Assembly: GCA_920105625.2 (NCBI GenBank)
Contig: OV050033.1
Location: forward strand, 6,428,001-6,492,000
Reading direction: 5' to 3'
From: Clusia tigrina
Lineage: Eukaryota > Arthropoda > Insecta > Diptera > Clusiidae
DNA length: 64,000 bases
A program made the position numbers and the translations under genes. Positions 37,101 through 49,919 of this stretch are shown here, piece by piece. Each line of letters starts with the position of its first letter. Within the stretch, counting starts at the first letter, position 1. The notes under the pieces are model-generated. The model was not told where the DNA came from. It saw only the letters and a list, made by a program, of their open reading frames with translations, and did not search any database.

Positions 37101-37671
37101 ATGCACGAAAACAATTTTCGAGGATTTTGATGTTTGGTTGAATTCTGCGTTGATACTGTTCCAAGTTGAACGAACGACCGAACGAACGATTGAGAGCGAA
37201 TGCGCCGGCGAACGATAAAATCGAACTGAATTGCGGTGAGGAAAGCAGATGCAAACGAAAACTGTTTGATGAGTATGCGAGTGAGTGACTAAACTAAACT
37301 GTACGCCGTAGACGCGGCCTAATCCATGCGGCCAAAGATAACAACACCATCGGCAGGCAGCGGCGCCCGCCAACAATTTGTTTACCGAACGAACGCCACC
37401 AACAACAACCAAACTGGAATATGGTCGGAACGTTAAAATACAACAACACAGAATAGGCAGAAAAATATATAATATTATTAAATAAATATAAACGAAGAAC
37501 GAACGAGCGAACGGCGGTGGCGGCGGCAGCGGCGCACGGAACAACAAATTTTGAAAATTTCGTAATTAGAAAACAAGCAACAACAAAATTCACACGGCGT
37601 TGAAGCCAGCGGTAACAGCAGCAACGACGGCAGACGACGGGCGAGTGTCGAAAAAACACTAATTTTTTATA
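37101..37671. promoter_or_regulatory. Probable promoter/5'UTR island, direction unresolved
   Basis: A 550-bp GC-balanced, non-repetitive block between AT-rich flanks. Read on plus it is CAA/CAG-rich (ACCAACAACAACCAAACTGG, GTAACAGCAGCAACGACGGC) as fly 5' leaders often are, and it ends just before an ATG at 37,672. Read on minus it has an initiator match TCAGTTCG near 37,230 followed by repeated CGTTCG words, and would suit the upstream start of the exon B transcript. The sequence does not decide between these, and bidirectional use is possible. Confidence 0.45.
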
Positions 37672-37824
37672 ATGAATTTATTTAAAAAACAGCAACAAAA
37701 CACTCGCATGCACAACTCTACTCTGAACGATCTAATCGCGTATTTCCATAATCAGCCTCGTAGATTCTCCGACGGATTGTGTACAACTTTCATATACTCG
37801 TACACTACAAACGAGGCGAGGAGT
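37672..37824 (+). CDS. Candidate plus-strand first coding exon, 51 codons
   Basis: An ATG at 37,672 in the context ATA-ATG follows the leader-like island and opens MNLFKKQQQNTRMHNSTLND, then LIAYFHNQPRRFSDGLCTTF and a short tail. It ends cleanly in phase 0 at AGT before GTAAGTAG at 37,825. If unspliced, the frame runs on into an Asn-rich microsatellite translation and stops near 37,920. Codon use is plausible but not strong, the last exon base (T) is off consensus and no acceptor or second exon was found. Treat as a hypothesis; a chance ORF beside a promoter is the alternative. Confidence 0.25.
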
Positions 37825-37865
37825 GTAAGTAGGGTGCAAAATAAACGTCACTTTATAAAACGATA

Positions 37866-37900
37866 CAACAACAATAACAACAACAACAACAACATTGACC
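37866..37900. repeat. AAC microsatellite
   Basis: ACAACAACAATAACAACAAC and further AAC units, with a single T interruption. Confidence 0.85.
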
Positions 37901-39150
37901 ACCACAACAATTTTTATTAAAATTTAATAAACAAAGTAAATAAAATGATAATAATAATAAATAAAAAATGTGGTTGAACAACTTTTCAGCTCTTCGCTTT
38001 TTTCATTCAGCAAATAAAACATACTCGTATGTGTACATAGATGAGTATATAAGCACGCTATGTACTTAACAGACGTTCATGAGTATTTGCGACCGGCACC
38101 CACTCAATTGTGAAACACACCCCTGCCGCCCCCTCGCAATTGACAGCAGCGGTTTTGCTTTCGTTGTTGGCTCGTCTCCCGCTTCTTTCTAGACTTCTTG
38201 TCTAATCGCATTTGTTGCTCGCCGTGTGGTTGTTGTCTTATTTATTGCCGCTGTTCAGTTGTTGTTTGCGACACCTCAAGTGTGTTACACATCTTCCCTC
38301 CGACCCCGTCCCACCCACACATGTGCACATGCACATATTTTCGGGCATAAATCGGACGTAAATCAAGTAAATAGAAAGCCAAAAACAATTCAAGATTCTT
38401 TTTTTTCCCCACTTTGATGACGACTTTCACCGTACTGGGAGTGGACACTTCTTAGTGCTGCGATAAAAAAAACAGGGTGATTGTCCTATACTCAATTGGC
38501 ATACATCACTTGTTTCTCACGAGATATATATGTTATTTTAGTTCGTCTGAATATATTTATAAGGAATGAGAACAAGCACGGATTGAGAGAAAGAACACAT
38601 TCATATTTTATCTTGGGAATGCGAAGAAGGTTTGAGTAACAAACTTCCAGAATAAGAAAACATTTCAAAATATCCTAAAAAGCCATTTGCCAAAAAATTG
38701 TTGACAAAGCAAATGAAGTAAAGTGACTATAAAGAAAAACTATTAAAAACTATTGGAAAACACAATTAAATACGCCGAAGATAGAAATCATTACGAGATT
38801 GATCAGCCAAGGCCACAAAGAAAAGCAATCTGAAGAAATACCGAAACCCACGACACCGAGAAAGCTGCAAATAAATAAGAAAAATCGCCAAAGATGGAGG
38901 TAAACTGATATAAAGAAACAACATAAAAAACTGATAAGAAATCGCATGAGATGAGTAAATCAATGTGATGATAGGAAAGCCATGGAGAGGCATTGAAGAA
39001 TAGCAACAACAACAAAATTTGCTGGTAAATGCCGTAAATTATTATGCGAAACCAAACAACAAAACTGGGCCTGTCAAATTCGCCGATTTCGCAAGTGTTA
39101 TCGCGCAATGTTTAAACGCAAATGCGTAATTTACACACCACACACGAACG
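37901..39150. other. Unique non-coding DNA
   Basis: GC-balanced at 38,080-38,340, otherwise AT-rich. No gene is supported. Confidence 0.4.
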
Positions 39151-39151
39151 G

Positions 39152-39310
39152 ATGCTCCTCCTCTTCCCCACGGCATAAATGCTCCTCCTCTTCCCCACGG
39201 CATAAATGCTCCTCTTCTTCCCCACGGCATAAATGCTCCTCCTCTTCCTCACGGCATAAATGCTCCTCCTCTTCGCCACGGTATAAATGCTTCTCTTCTT
39301 CCCAACGAAC
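39152..39310. repeat. Minisatellite, 27-bp unit, six copies
   Basis: GCTCCTCCTCTTCCCCACGG plus CATAAAT begins at 39,154, 39,181, 39,208, 39,235, 39,262 and 39,289, exactly in register. The period is nine codons, so frames stay open on both strands (plus CSSSSPRHK, minus MPWGRGGAF-type repeats). The minus frame places an ATG in every unit. No flanking coding sequence suggests a real protein. Confidence 0.9.
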
Positions 39311-41275
39311 CTCGGTGATCAAATAAAAATTTGCATAATAAAACTTTGGCCCGCTTATCAATTGAAGATTAGAAGAGAGTACCGCGCGAATTTCCAGGCA
39401 ATTGGAAGTGTTGTGTTTGATTTCTTCCCATGGCGGAACAATATAAGGTGAGGGCTACAACTGGGGAACAAAATTTAGTCACAAAATAATCAGCAACGAT
39501 GATGATGGAAGGGACAGTGATGTTTTAGTTCTCAGAAGTCATATGTCCAAGGTTAACCACTTCAAAATGAGTTACTCATACAAGCCTACGATGTACTACA
39601 AAAATGAGGTGATGAAAGGAATAAGTGAAATTTAAAACAATATTTCTAAAAAGTAACTATAAATAATCTAGCACCGTATTTGAAGTGCTTCATTGAACCA
39701 GTTCATATTTCGAAATTCAGCTACTTATACAAATCAGCTATAAAGGTGTCGTTTCCCATCACCTCCTGCTATAATTTCATCATCTTCACACGAAAACTTC
39801 AAGATTACATTAAAAATGTTCTTCAAAAGTGATTTAAAAATGCCCTGCCACCTCTTTTGAAGTGCTTCATTGCACCAGTTCATATTGCTAAATGAGTCAC
39901 TTACACAAACTCACTATATACGAGTATAGGCACGTTTCCCATCACCTGCTGCTAAAATTTCACCATGCTCTTAGCCAAGTACCTTAGAGCTCATTTAAAA
40001 TGTAGCTCTCGAGTTCACAACTAATTTCATACAACAATGATTTTTCCATAGCCACGTACTGCAGCACACCACAACTCAGTGCTAACCTGAACTCACTGCA
40101 AGCACCATCATCATCACCGCCAACCACAAACAAATGTCACACTTCATCACTTCCACCAAGAAGCCAATTAAAACTGACAGAAATATGCCTGCAACGATTC
40201 GCAAGGTAATTTCAGCATGCAAAATGCGAAAAATTCCTCAGCAGAGATAATCGCCTCGCACAGAGCGCTGAGAAAATGAACATTTTTTAAATTGCACATT
40301 TTTATGCAATTTTTTGATGAAATCTTTTTTTGAAATTGTGTGCGAAATGAGAAGAAAAAACGCAATTAAACATTTGAAAGTCGCAACAAATTGCAACACG
40401 GTGTAAAACACGCGGCCAATGATTTATCAAACTGGTGACTGCGGGCCAACCACCAACCAGCCACCTGTGCGTATACGTAATCTTAATTTAATGCTTCATT
40501 ACGAATGGCGAGGCTGGTTTTTGTTGGGGGGTACAGTGAAATATTTTTGGTTAAATGAAAGAAAATAAAATGAACCCAACAATTCGGGATTATTGCAAAA
40601 CTGACGAACGAACCCCGTGTGTGCCTCAATCAACAATACGGGGCGTATACGTAATCGCTCAGAAATTGAACTATTTCGGCACTGAATTATTTAAAATGAT
40701 TTGTAAAAGTTTCGTTTTGTGGATGAGAAATAATTTAATATTTAAATTTAATATTGGGCGAAAAATAATTAAATTTTGTCTTCTTTGTTGAACGGAACCA
40801 ATTTTCTTACAGAGGCAGGGCAGAACAACAAAAAGACCGACAAACGACGATTTTATTTTTGAATATATGAGTCAGAATTGTTTGTTTTTTTTTGTTATTT
40901 TGTTTATTTTATTATTACTTTTTTGATGTTGATAAATGATGACCAGTTTTTTTTTTTTGTCAAGCTAATAATACAATTTTGATGCCTTTATTCATGCGCT
41001 GACGTTAGTTTTCCTGTCTTTAATTTTGCAGAGTGTGTTAAGCACACTTATTAATCCCTAGCGTGGGCGTAGCGTGTTGCACATGACAGCATGCGGATAA
41101 GTACAGAACCGTAAAATATTTTACAGCGGCTAAATCAGCCCCCAAGTACCCATTTACCAGAGCTAATAAGGTGGTGACGTATGCGGTAAGAACTTTATTA
41201 GTTTGTTTCCGCAAAAGTAATTGGAGGGATAGGGCCAAAATGGGAGGTAGTCTTAGTAATAATATACGAGTACTG
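39311..41275. other. Non-coding DNA with one old duplication
   Basis: Segments near 39,680-39,800 and 39,855-39,970 share GAAGTGCTTCATTG, CCAGTTCATATT and TTTCCCATCACCTnCTGCTA, indicating an old direct duplication of about 180 bp. The rest is AT-rich with T-runs at 40,885-40,960. No gene is supported. Confidence 0.5.
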
Positions 41276-41280
41276 TAAAA

Positions 41281-41937
41281 TATCGCTAATTTGGTACTAT
41301 CGATAATTTGGTGTTATCGATGGTATGTGTTTTCGATGATATGTGTTATCGATGATATGTGTTATCGATGATATGTGTTATCGATGGTATGTGTTATCGA
41401 TGATATGTGTTATAGATGATGTGTTATCGATGGTATGTGTTATCGATGGTATGTGTTATCGATGATATGTGTTATAGATGATGTGTTATGGATGATATGT
41501 GTTATCGCTGATATGTGTTATCGATGGTATGTGTTATCGATGGTATGTGTTATCGACGGTATGTGTTATCGATGGTATGTGTTATCGATGATGTGTTATA
41601 GATGATGTGTTATCGATATGTGTTATCGATATGTGATATCGATATGTGTTATCGATATGTGATATCGATGATATGTTATTGATCATTCGTGCTATCGATA
41701 TGTGTTAGCGATAATTTGTGTTATCGATAATTCGTGTCAGCGATAATTGCTGTTAGCGATAATTTGCTTTGGCGATAATTTGCTGTCGATAATTTGCGTT
41801 GGCGATAATTTGCTATCGATAATTCGTCTTATCGATAACTTATGTTATGGATCATTTGGTTTTATCGATAATTCGTCTTATCGATAACTTATGTTATGGA
41901 TCATTTGGTGTTATCGATATTTTGGGGTTACCAATTA
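41281..41937. repeat. TCGAT-rich minisatellite with about ten TATCGATA sites
   Basis: The left two thirds consists of 17-bp and shorter units of the form TTATCGATGGTATGTG or TTATCGATGATATGTG. The right third changes to TATCGATAATTTG and GGCGATAATTTGC forms. I count about 25 TCGAT words, about ten of which sit in the full palindrome TATCGATA. In Drosophila TATCGATA is the DREF element and CGATA is bound by BEAF-32; whether this array is bound is unknown. Confidence 0.85.
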
Positions 41938-41964
41938 TTTCTGAATAGAGAAGAATGAATGTAT

Positions 41965-42265
41965 TTCAAAAGGAGTCTACAATCAAAAGGAGACTTCAAT
42001 CATTAAAAGGAGTTTTCAATCATTAATAGGAGTCTTCAATTATTAAAAGGAATCTGCAATCCAGAGAAGTCTTCAATCAAAAGGAGTCTTCAATCCAAAG
42101 GAGTCTTCAAACCAAAGGAGTCTTCAAACCAAAGGAGTCTTCAATCAAAAGGAGTCTTCAACCAAAGGGAGTATTCAATCAAAAGGAGTCTTCAATCAAA
42201 AGGAGTATGCAATCAAAAGGATTATTGAATCAAGACAAGTCCTCAATTAAAAGGAGTCTTCAATG
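41965..42265. repeat. Minisatellite, 16-20 bp unit, about 17 copies
   Basis: The unit is AAAAGGAGTCTTCAATC, sometimes extended with ATT before the next copy. It begins some 30 bp after the TCGAT array ends and is unrelated to it. Confidence 0.9.
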
Positions 42266-43305
42266 CTAAGACCACACAGCGTCTCATTGAATTGGACTTG
42301 GATGACGACTTCAAACGGGATTTGAACGAAATTGTGGTCTAGACCGCAACTAGAAGTGACTGTCATTATGAAGTTTTTACTTTAGTTCTACTACGACACA
42401 ATCATCTCACAGAATAAAGATTCCTTTACACAACACAAGCAACGTCACCTCCACCCCCAATATGGAATTGAATTCGCCAATTTAGTGCGGTTTACTATGG
42501 CTTTCGTATTATAGTCCTGCCGCCACATAATCTTCTTGGAATGTCACAGAAAGGAAGACAAATTTCCTCCTTCATTAATCAATACACTTGAAGGTTGAAT
42601 CAAGGAAAATCTCAAGTGGAATTGTGTGTAAATCAGGTCGTGCCTTGTCTTTACTTGCGGTATTTTGTGAAATATAACTTCATAAATTGTTAATAACAGT
42701 CGAGAGTGTGAGTGTATATAGAAAAAGTAGAAGCTTGGTAATCATTCGATCTAATTGGAATGTTTGCTCACATGCCCGCCCGGGCACATGTGTCAATACG
42801 ATTATAGAATTGATTAAGCAACAACGCGACTATAATTTAAATATTTAATCAGTCATTTTCATTTCTCTCTATTTGCATGTGGCAAATGTTATAAGGAAAG
42901 AAAAATGTCGCTGAACAAAGAAAGGGAGGGCTGATTGAGGGAGTGCCGGGCGGCTGGGGTGTTGTGTGGTCGAAACGGCCTCAAGTGCATGTGGCAGACT
43001 AATTGCCTGCCCATTTGAATATGTAGAAGCATTTAAGTGCAAGTCGCCTCTGGGAGCAGATGTTCAGCGTCGCTTTTGTAACATTCACAATGAAATGAGA
43101 AACTTTTTCCTAGAAGGGAACTAACCAGATACTCGCCTACAGTTCAGACGGACTTTGTTCTACGGAGATAATAAATAACGTTAGTGAAACGAGAATAACT
43201 GGTAATATTATTAAATGATGTAATGAGTAATGGGATAATGAGGCAGGAGACTCAATTAGCTTTGTAAATTTATAATGATGGAGGAGCGAGTGACAAACTA
43301 GTTAA
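42266..43305. other. Unique non-coding DNA
   Basis: No exon or RNA gene is supported. The purine-rich patch at 42,900-42,960 has no other signal. Confidence 0.4.
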
Positions 43306-43307
43306 AC

Positions 43308-43592
43308 CAAGGCATGTCCAATTGTAGATAAACGAAAAGTGTTTGAAGGGGGTGTTTGAGGAATAAACCAAGCCAGGATCAAATGTAGGTAAATGAGGTG
43401 TTTGAAGGGATGTTTGAAGGGGTGCTTGAAGAGGTGTTTGAAGAGGTCTTTGAAGAATAAGCCAAGCCAGGTCCAATTCCAGGTAAATGAGGTTTCAAGA
43501 GGTCTTTGAAGAATAAACCTTTCCAGTTAAATGAAGAGGGTTTGAAGAGCTGTTTGAATAATAAACCAAGGTACGTCTAAGTGTAGGTAAAC
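43308..43592. repeat. Degenerate tandem repeat with GTTTGAAGAG words
   Basis: Units of about 60-80 bp contain GAATAAACCAAGCCAGG, TGTAGGTAAATGAGG and GTGTTTGAAG(A/G)GG. Short GTTTGAAGGGGTGC words inside them have been re-amplified at 43,395-43,450. Confidence 0.7.
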
Positions 43593-46500
43593 GAGAAATG
43601 TTACCTTACATTGCCATCAAACCTATGAAGAATTATACCGAATATGATATTTAGAGAATTATAAAGATCATGATAAATTATGGAATATGCTAGGAAGAAG
43701 TTGTTTACCCTGAAAGGGGCACACTCAAGTCTACTAAGACCTATTGTATTACCTGTAAATACTCTTACCCATTTCCCTAGAATTGAAACTCCACCACGAG
43801 TCGGTAAATTCCAGTTCATTATCTGAAAAATAATTGCCTTAGAGCAGATCTTCTAAATCTGACAAGACGGCACAGAAGTCAAAAGATATCAACACGAGCC
43901 TATTGGCCTTAGTCCCTATCATAAAAGTGGTCTGTAGTAATCGCCACCTGTGTGGGTAGTGAAATTAAGATCAGAAAGATCCGGAAGCAAGGGAGTCTCT
44001 CACATCAGAGACTATTTTGTTACCGTCCGTCACGAAAAGGATAATGTCGTTATGGTAAGAATATACACATCTCTTATAACAATTCAAGAACTGTTGGTAC
44101 AAGAGTCCACGGAAGAGGTTGAGTAGGGTTTAGAATAGAATTGACGTCTAATTTTTCTATATATCTCTCATACAAAACCGTCTTTATCGGTTCGTGATGT
44201 TAGTCTATTTTTCCTATTGAGTCTTTTGTTGAGGAAACTGGTTCCCCACTGTGGAGTGCCTGTAAATCTTTTATTCGGTTTCGATCGCAGTCTCTATTCC
44301 GTGCCTTTAATAATTATAAATTGTATTTATGAATAATCTACTTACAGACGCCCCAGGGATATTTTTATAAATATTGGTTTCATTTCTTACCTGAAAAGAG
44401 AGAAAGGAAGAATTTTCTTTTTAATATAAGAGCAAATAAAAGATTAGAGATATATACATAAATGTTGGAATAATGTAGAATTATTTAGAATAATCTGTGA
44501 AGTCACATTAGAAAATAATCATAAATATCCGAATTGAAGATTCTCAGAAACAATCCATTGGCAAACAGAAGTATATGATATAAAGTCCCCTCCATAATGC
44601 AAATGGAGAGAACATACAAAGAGGACCTCACTAAGATTAGATCAAAAATCACATTGTTCCCTTAACAAAATAATCAAAGATTTTGTTCGATCAGATTTCA
44701 GATTTCTGTTATATATCTGGACATCTTTATATTGTACCTAAATCTGATATAGTATAGTGACATCAGTATTACCGGATTAGTGATTGAGTTAAGATTTCAC
44801 TGGAGCTCGCAAAAACATAATAATAACTTGAGAATTATATGATCAGAATAGTTCATAGACTCGATTACTTCAGAAACGATAGTATTGGAATAGAGATAAA
44901 CTATATAACAAACAGTGGAACGGACATTTGTGGGAAAACGCTTGAAGCATAAAGTTCATATAACTAAATGAAAGATGGAGAGAACTAAATTGGACTAACT
45001 TTGTTCAAGCAAATGTCCATCAGAGCTCTTGAGGAGAACATGAGTACTATCTTGAGAAATAAATATATGCGAATAATTAAGATAATTTTTGTACGGGAAT
45101 AGAAGCGATTCAGACCAATCAAAAACAATCGCCAAGAGACCAATATAAAATCAGAGATTGTGGGGAAAACCACAGGGCTACTGTTCAGTTTCTTGAGGAG
45201 AGTTCACACAGTAGAAATTAAGGAGATCATCTGCAATTTTGAGGACTTTTAATTACATAATTGAGGAGTATAACAAATTATTGAGGAGTATGATACCTTT
45301 TTGAGGCACGATCACATATAAGCATATTAGATGAACTCACAGTGAGGAAGTCGAGACATACCGTAAGGATTGGAGATGAGACGGTCAGAAGACTTGAATG
45401 ATGAATAGATGCGAATAAGAGAAAACTTGTATGACAATCTGGACTACTTTGGTGGTATTAACGAGAGTAAATATGGTGACAGAACAAAGTACACAATGAG
45501 GACTCCAGGGAATTCAGCAGCTATTTATTCTTTGGTCACCAGCTCTGTTGGAAATAAAGGCAAATCAAAGAAACAAATGGATCCTTCTTTCATGTTTGCC
45601 TCATCCTCGCATATTCCACTTAATGCCAGTTAACGAAGGAAACTGACCCGCCCCGCAGTTCCCGTTGGGAAATTAATGCTAGCGAGAAGATTTTCAAAAT
45701 GGTATTCAAGAATTTCGTAAATTGTAATGTGACTTTTATCTCTCGACGGCTGCCATTAATTATCCGCCATCGGCGATTTTGCCAAACACGTCATTAACGA
45801 CAAACAAAGGTGAAATAAAATTGGCACAAATGCCAAAAAGTTCGTAAAAATCGTAAATCTGCAATTCTCTGCACTCGAAAGGAACGGGCGAGATAATTTT
45901 CGTGTGGGGAAATGCTTTTTTGGCTAGATTCGATTTTTGGTAAGCGTCCAATTTGCAACTAAATTTGCCATCATTTTATTATCACCGCAAATTGAGTGGC
46001 AATGATTGGTCAAGCCGAACGCTGCGACAGTCGTAGGGCAGGCAGGTACGAGTACGATGAGCCACCAGCAACCTGGTCGGGGTCTAGAGGGGCCCACATT
46101 CGATTCGCACTTGTTGACAGCTGCTGCAGCCAGCCGTGTGTGCTTGGGTGAGTCAAGTTGAATGGTGGCCCAAGTACCCCGCCCCCTTCCTTGTTGCTCG
46201 TCGAGAATGCTTTGACATATTTTTCGACACTCTTCAAAGGAGGAAATTGCGGAATTTAATTTCGCTGTGCCTGTAATTAATGCATGCGATGCATTTGTGT
46301 TGTAATTTGGCGTTCGACTGTTCATAACTCATTTGCATGCCATGCCATTCACATTGCGATGGGTTTTACGATTTCGTTTGTGTTTTGCAGTTGAGTGATT
46401 CAGAATGAATGGGGGGTAAATAACTGGGGGAGGGAATGGTAATACACCTGTCATCGAAGACGACAATTGCGTCAATATTGTAGAACTAATGCAGTCTCGT

Positions 46501-46615
46501 CCTGCTCGGATCTGACGCATGGGATATCAAAGAAAAATAAGACCATGAAGTTTTGTTGAAAACTGGAGTTGAAGATAACTTGAAACAGTTTAAATAGTTA
46601 TTGGAAGCATAATTA
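43593..46615. other. Unique non-coding DNA
   Basis: AT-rich to 45,640, then a GC-balanced part at 45,640-46,520. The longest ATG-started frames here (plus 45,409-45,633, 74 codons; minus 45,924-46,325, 133 codons) have no domain, no splice site that fits and a length expected by chance in this much sequence. Confidence 0.4.
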
Positions 46616-46617
46616 GT

Positions 46618-47065
46618 ACTGGAGATGAGGTGGAATACGAGAGGACATGAGAAAATATGAGAGGACATGAGAGACTATGAGAGGACATGAGAGACTATGA
46701 GAGGACATGAGAGAATATGAGAGAACATGACAGAAAATGAGAGGACTTGAAAGAATATGAGAGGACATGAGAGAATACGAGAGGAAATGAAAGAATTGGA
46801 GAGGACATGAGAGAATATGAGAGAACATGAAAGAATATGAGAGGACATGAGAGAATATGAGAGAACATGAAAGAATATGAGAGGACATGAGAGAATATGA
46901 GAGGACATGACAGAATATGAGAGGACATGAGAGAATATGAGAGGACATGAGAGAATATGAGAGAACATGAAAGAATATGAGAGGACATGAGAGACTATGA
47001 GAGGACATGAGAGATTATGAGAGAGGACATGAGAGACTATGAGAGGACATGAGAGATTATGATAA
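46618..47065. repeat. Minisatellite, 20-bp purine-rich unit, about 22 copies
   Basis: The unit is GAGAGGACATGAGAGAATAT, with variants AGAACATGAAAG and GACTATGA. A block of about 60 bp (containing the GAGAACATGAAAG variant) is repeated three times, so a higher-order step is visible. The period of 20 means all three minus-strand frames read the same peptide set in turn (SHILSCPL-type), giving three overlapping long ORFs that are artefacts. Confidence 0.9.
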
Positions 47066-48330
47066 CCCTACGGGAGACTCATGGCGAACAATACAAACAC
47101 ATGTAGACGAGTAAATGAGAGATTGTCTTGTGATGGGATTGTGTTGTTTTGGCGATTTCTTCTCCAAGAAAGACTGTCCCTATCAGTCTAACTGGGGTTG
47201 GGGAAGCTAAAATTGTATATGCTGGTAATTATGAATTCTCAGAAAATTGCACTATTCTGTCTTATTCTAAATTAAATCTCTCCTTTGCTCCTTTCAACTA
47301 CTTATCCTTAGAAGGGGAGAAAAAAGGAGAAATTCACACACATATTCATTTTTCTCATAATCATCATCATCAGTTTAAAGAAAAAGTCCCCAGTCGTTCT
47401 GAATTAAAATTCTGCTTTGCTCCTTCCCATAACTAATGCTTAGTCCGGAAAAACAGTCATTTTATATTTAAAATTGGACCAAAAGAAAAAATCACACATA
47501 AATCATCATTATCATAATCATCACAATCATCATCATCATCATCATCATCAGTTTGGAGAAAAAGTCCTCAGTCGTTTTTTATTTAGAAGGGAACAAAAAT
47601 AAGAAATTCACGTATAAATCATCATCTCATCATCTTGATCTTCATTATCATCATCATTACCAACATCATCATCATCATCATTATCATCATCATAAAATAA
47701 AAAATCTTATATTTATCATGTTGATTAATTCTAGGAATCTGTTTAAAAGAATTGAATGAAAGTGCGTCACAACATGCAGAAGCCACAAAATAGAAAACGG
47801 GGGCGGGGGCATTGGGAGAGGCACGCGCAAACATTCTACGATCTACGATCTACGCATCCAGAATCCATTCAATATAGAATAAAACACTACATTTTCAGCG
47901 AAGCAATTAGCGGTAAAATTCAATTGATTCATTAAAGGGGTGTAAAAATTGAACGAAATATAAATAGGAAAAAACAAGAACGAAGTGGAGAACATACAAA
48001 TTAATAACTAAACAACGTCAGAACGCAAAACAATAATTCCCCACTCAATTGATGAACCGAACAGAATAGAACAGAACAAACGTTTTATTATTATTAATTA
48101 AGAATAAAAGAGTAAAAGAGAAATGAATAAAAATAGAATAATAAATACATTGAAAGTACTGCGAAAAGAGTTGCGAAGAAATGTTCAAACAGTTGGTGGA
48201 AAGACATGTGAAAATCTGTATAAACGCCAGAATATAGGAAGGAGGCAAAGTGGTGAGATAACTAAAATTCCCTCAGAGTCATATCAAAGTCAGCTAAGGA
48301 TATTGCTGATCTTTGAGATAAAACTGGAAG
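47066..48330. other. Non-coding DNA with CAT/ATC microsatellites and one duplication
   Basis: ATCATCATC-type runs lie at about 47,360-47,372, 47,500-47,550 and 47,620-47,692. Two to three segments share TCCTTAGAAGGGGAnAAAAA or related sequence followed by GAAATTCACnnATAAATCATC, so the region is also an old tandem duplication of about 150 bp. Confidence 0.6.
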
Positions 48331-48860
48331 AACACTAACCATGAATTATTTGGAATAGTGAAGAATCACCCAACAAATATCAATATCAATCAATATTAGC
48401 GATATCCTTAGGAAAATTAAAAGGAACTAACCAAGCAATTATTTAGAATAGTGAAGAATCATCCAACAATATCAGTAATATTTTTAATAAAACTAGAGAG
48501 AACACTATCTACTAAATTAACAAGAACAGTGAAGAATCAACCAACAAATATCAATATGAATATCACTCAATATCCGCAATATCGTTAAGAAACCCAGAAG
48601 GGACCTCCAACCACGAAATTATTTAGAATAGTGAAGTATCAGCCAACAAATATCAATATCAATCAATATTAGCGATATTCTTAATAAAGCTCGAGAGAAC
48701 TGAAACCACGATTGTTTTCTCGAATAGTGAAGGAAGCATCTAAAAATATCAAAAGAATATCACTCAATATCAAAGATATATCCTTCATAAAACTAGAAAG
48801 GATTCTAGCCACGAAATTACTTAGAATACTGAAGACTTTGGAGAAGAATCACTCAACAAA
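48331..48860. repeat. Degenerate tandem array, about 110-120 bp unit, four to five copies
   Basis: Each unit contains TTTAGAATAGTGAAGAATCA, CCCAACAAATATCAATATCA, ATCAATATTAGCGATAT and AAACTAGAGAGAAC. Copies start near 48,345, 48,440, 48,515, 48,625 and 48,715. No frame is conserved. Confidence 0.8.
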
Positions 48861-49850
48861 TTGCAACCTGCTAACGAACTATTTCTTGATCATTTATTTA
48901 TTCACTTAAACCAAGAATAGAGCGAACAAAACCAAACTGATTATGGGAGAAAAATCAAAGAGTCCATTGTTGCCCCAAGAACCTGCCGATGTTACGATAC
49001 ACTGGACCAAGTTTCGGTTTTACTCGCAGTAATCGTCAAGGTCAGAACCACACAATTGTACGCACTTCTGACTAATAACAAATTCATTCCTATCGGAGCA
49101 AAGGGCCACTTCTGATTAAGTCGTAGGTTAATACTGGGGTGATTAGCAAAAGCCTATATATCTGAGAGTGGGTACAGACTTCTCCCATATCCACTTTACT
49201 ATCATTAACTTCTTGTTAGAGGGGGGAAGACTATCTATGAAACAGCAATAGACACATCCAGCCGACAAATACAACAGCCAAATTGCTCCTAAAGACTCCC
49301 AGAACACTCAAAGATTGATGATCCATCTTCCAGCGGTACTTGGAGGTCAACACTTGGCAATCCTAGACTGAGAAAGCCACTGGTTATATAACTATCTTGG
49401 ACACAAATGGGAAGTTTTCTGTGTGGATATGAAATATATTTCGGCTTAAGTCGGAAAGTGTTCTGGTTATGTCTCTTCATAGAAACAAAGTGAAAAACAT
49501 TACCATCTATAATCAGGTAGATAAAGAAACTGTTCCAACTTCAATAGGGGATCGTTTCCGGCATCGTATTGGAAATATAAAAAACGTGGCCAGTGGCATG
49601 AACACAAACTTAACTTAAGACAACGATCCACTTATATCACGTATATAGTCGGGGCAGAGCCAAGAGTGAGTGTAAGTGGGTCAGATCTCAAGTCAAAAAA
49701 ACACGTAACATTGTTCAGAGAACAATTCTCCCCAGAACAACTTTTGAGCTAATTTTAGGAAGAGCCTTTTTCAGGCAGTTTTGGGGCGCTAAAAAAGGAT
49801 CCTAGTAAAAATAAGTCAATTAAATTTAAAAAAATAATAACAATTTCAAT
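48861..49850. other. Unique non-coding DNA
   Basis: No supported exon. It lies downstream of the tRNA on the tRNA strand. Confidence 0.4.
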
Positions 49851-49854
49851 AAAA
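49851..49854 (-). terminator. Pol III terminator of the tRNA
   Basis: A TTTT run on the minus strand starts 8 nt past the discriminator base of the tRNA. A longer T-run follows at about 49,828-49,834. Confidence 0.75.
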
Positions 49855-49862
49855 GGAAATGA

Positions 49863-49879
49863 CGCCCCCGGGTGGGCTC

Positions 49880-49919
<40 letters not shown>

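Noticed and set aside
45924..46325. Minus-strand ATG ORF of 133 codons
   Set aside because: Real ATG but no domain, no convincing splice sites and length expected by chance; composition follows the local GC island.
46613..47008. Three overlapping minus-strand ORFs of about 97-131 codons with SHILSCPLIF repeats
   Set aside because: A 20-bp unit reads the same peptide cycle in all three frames; this is minisatellite translation.
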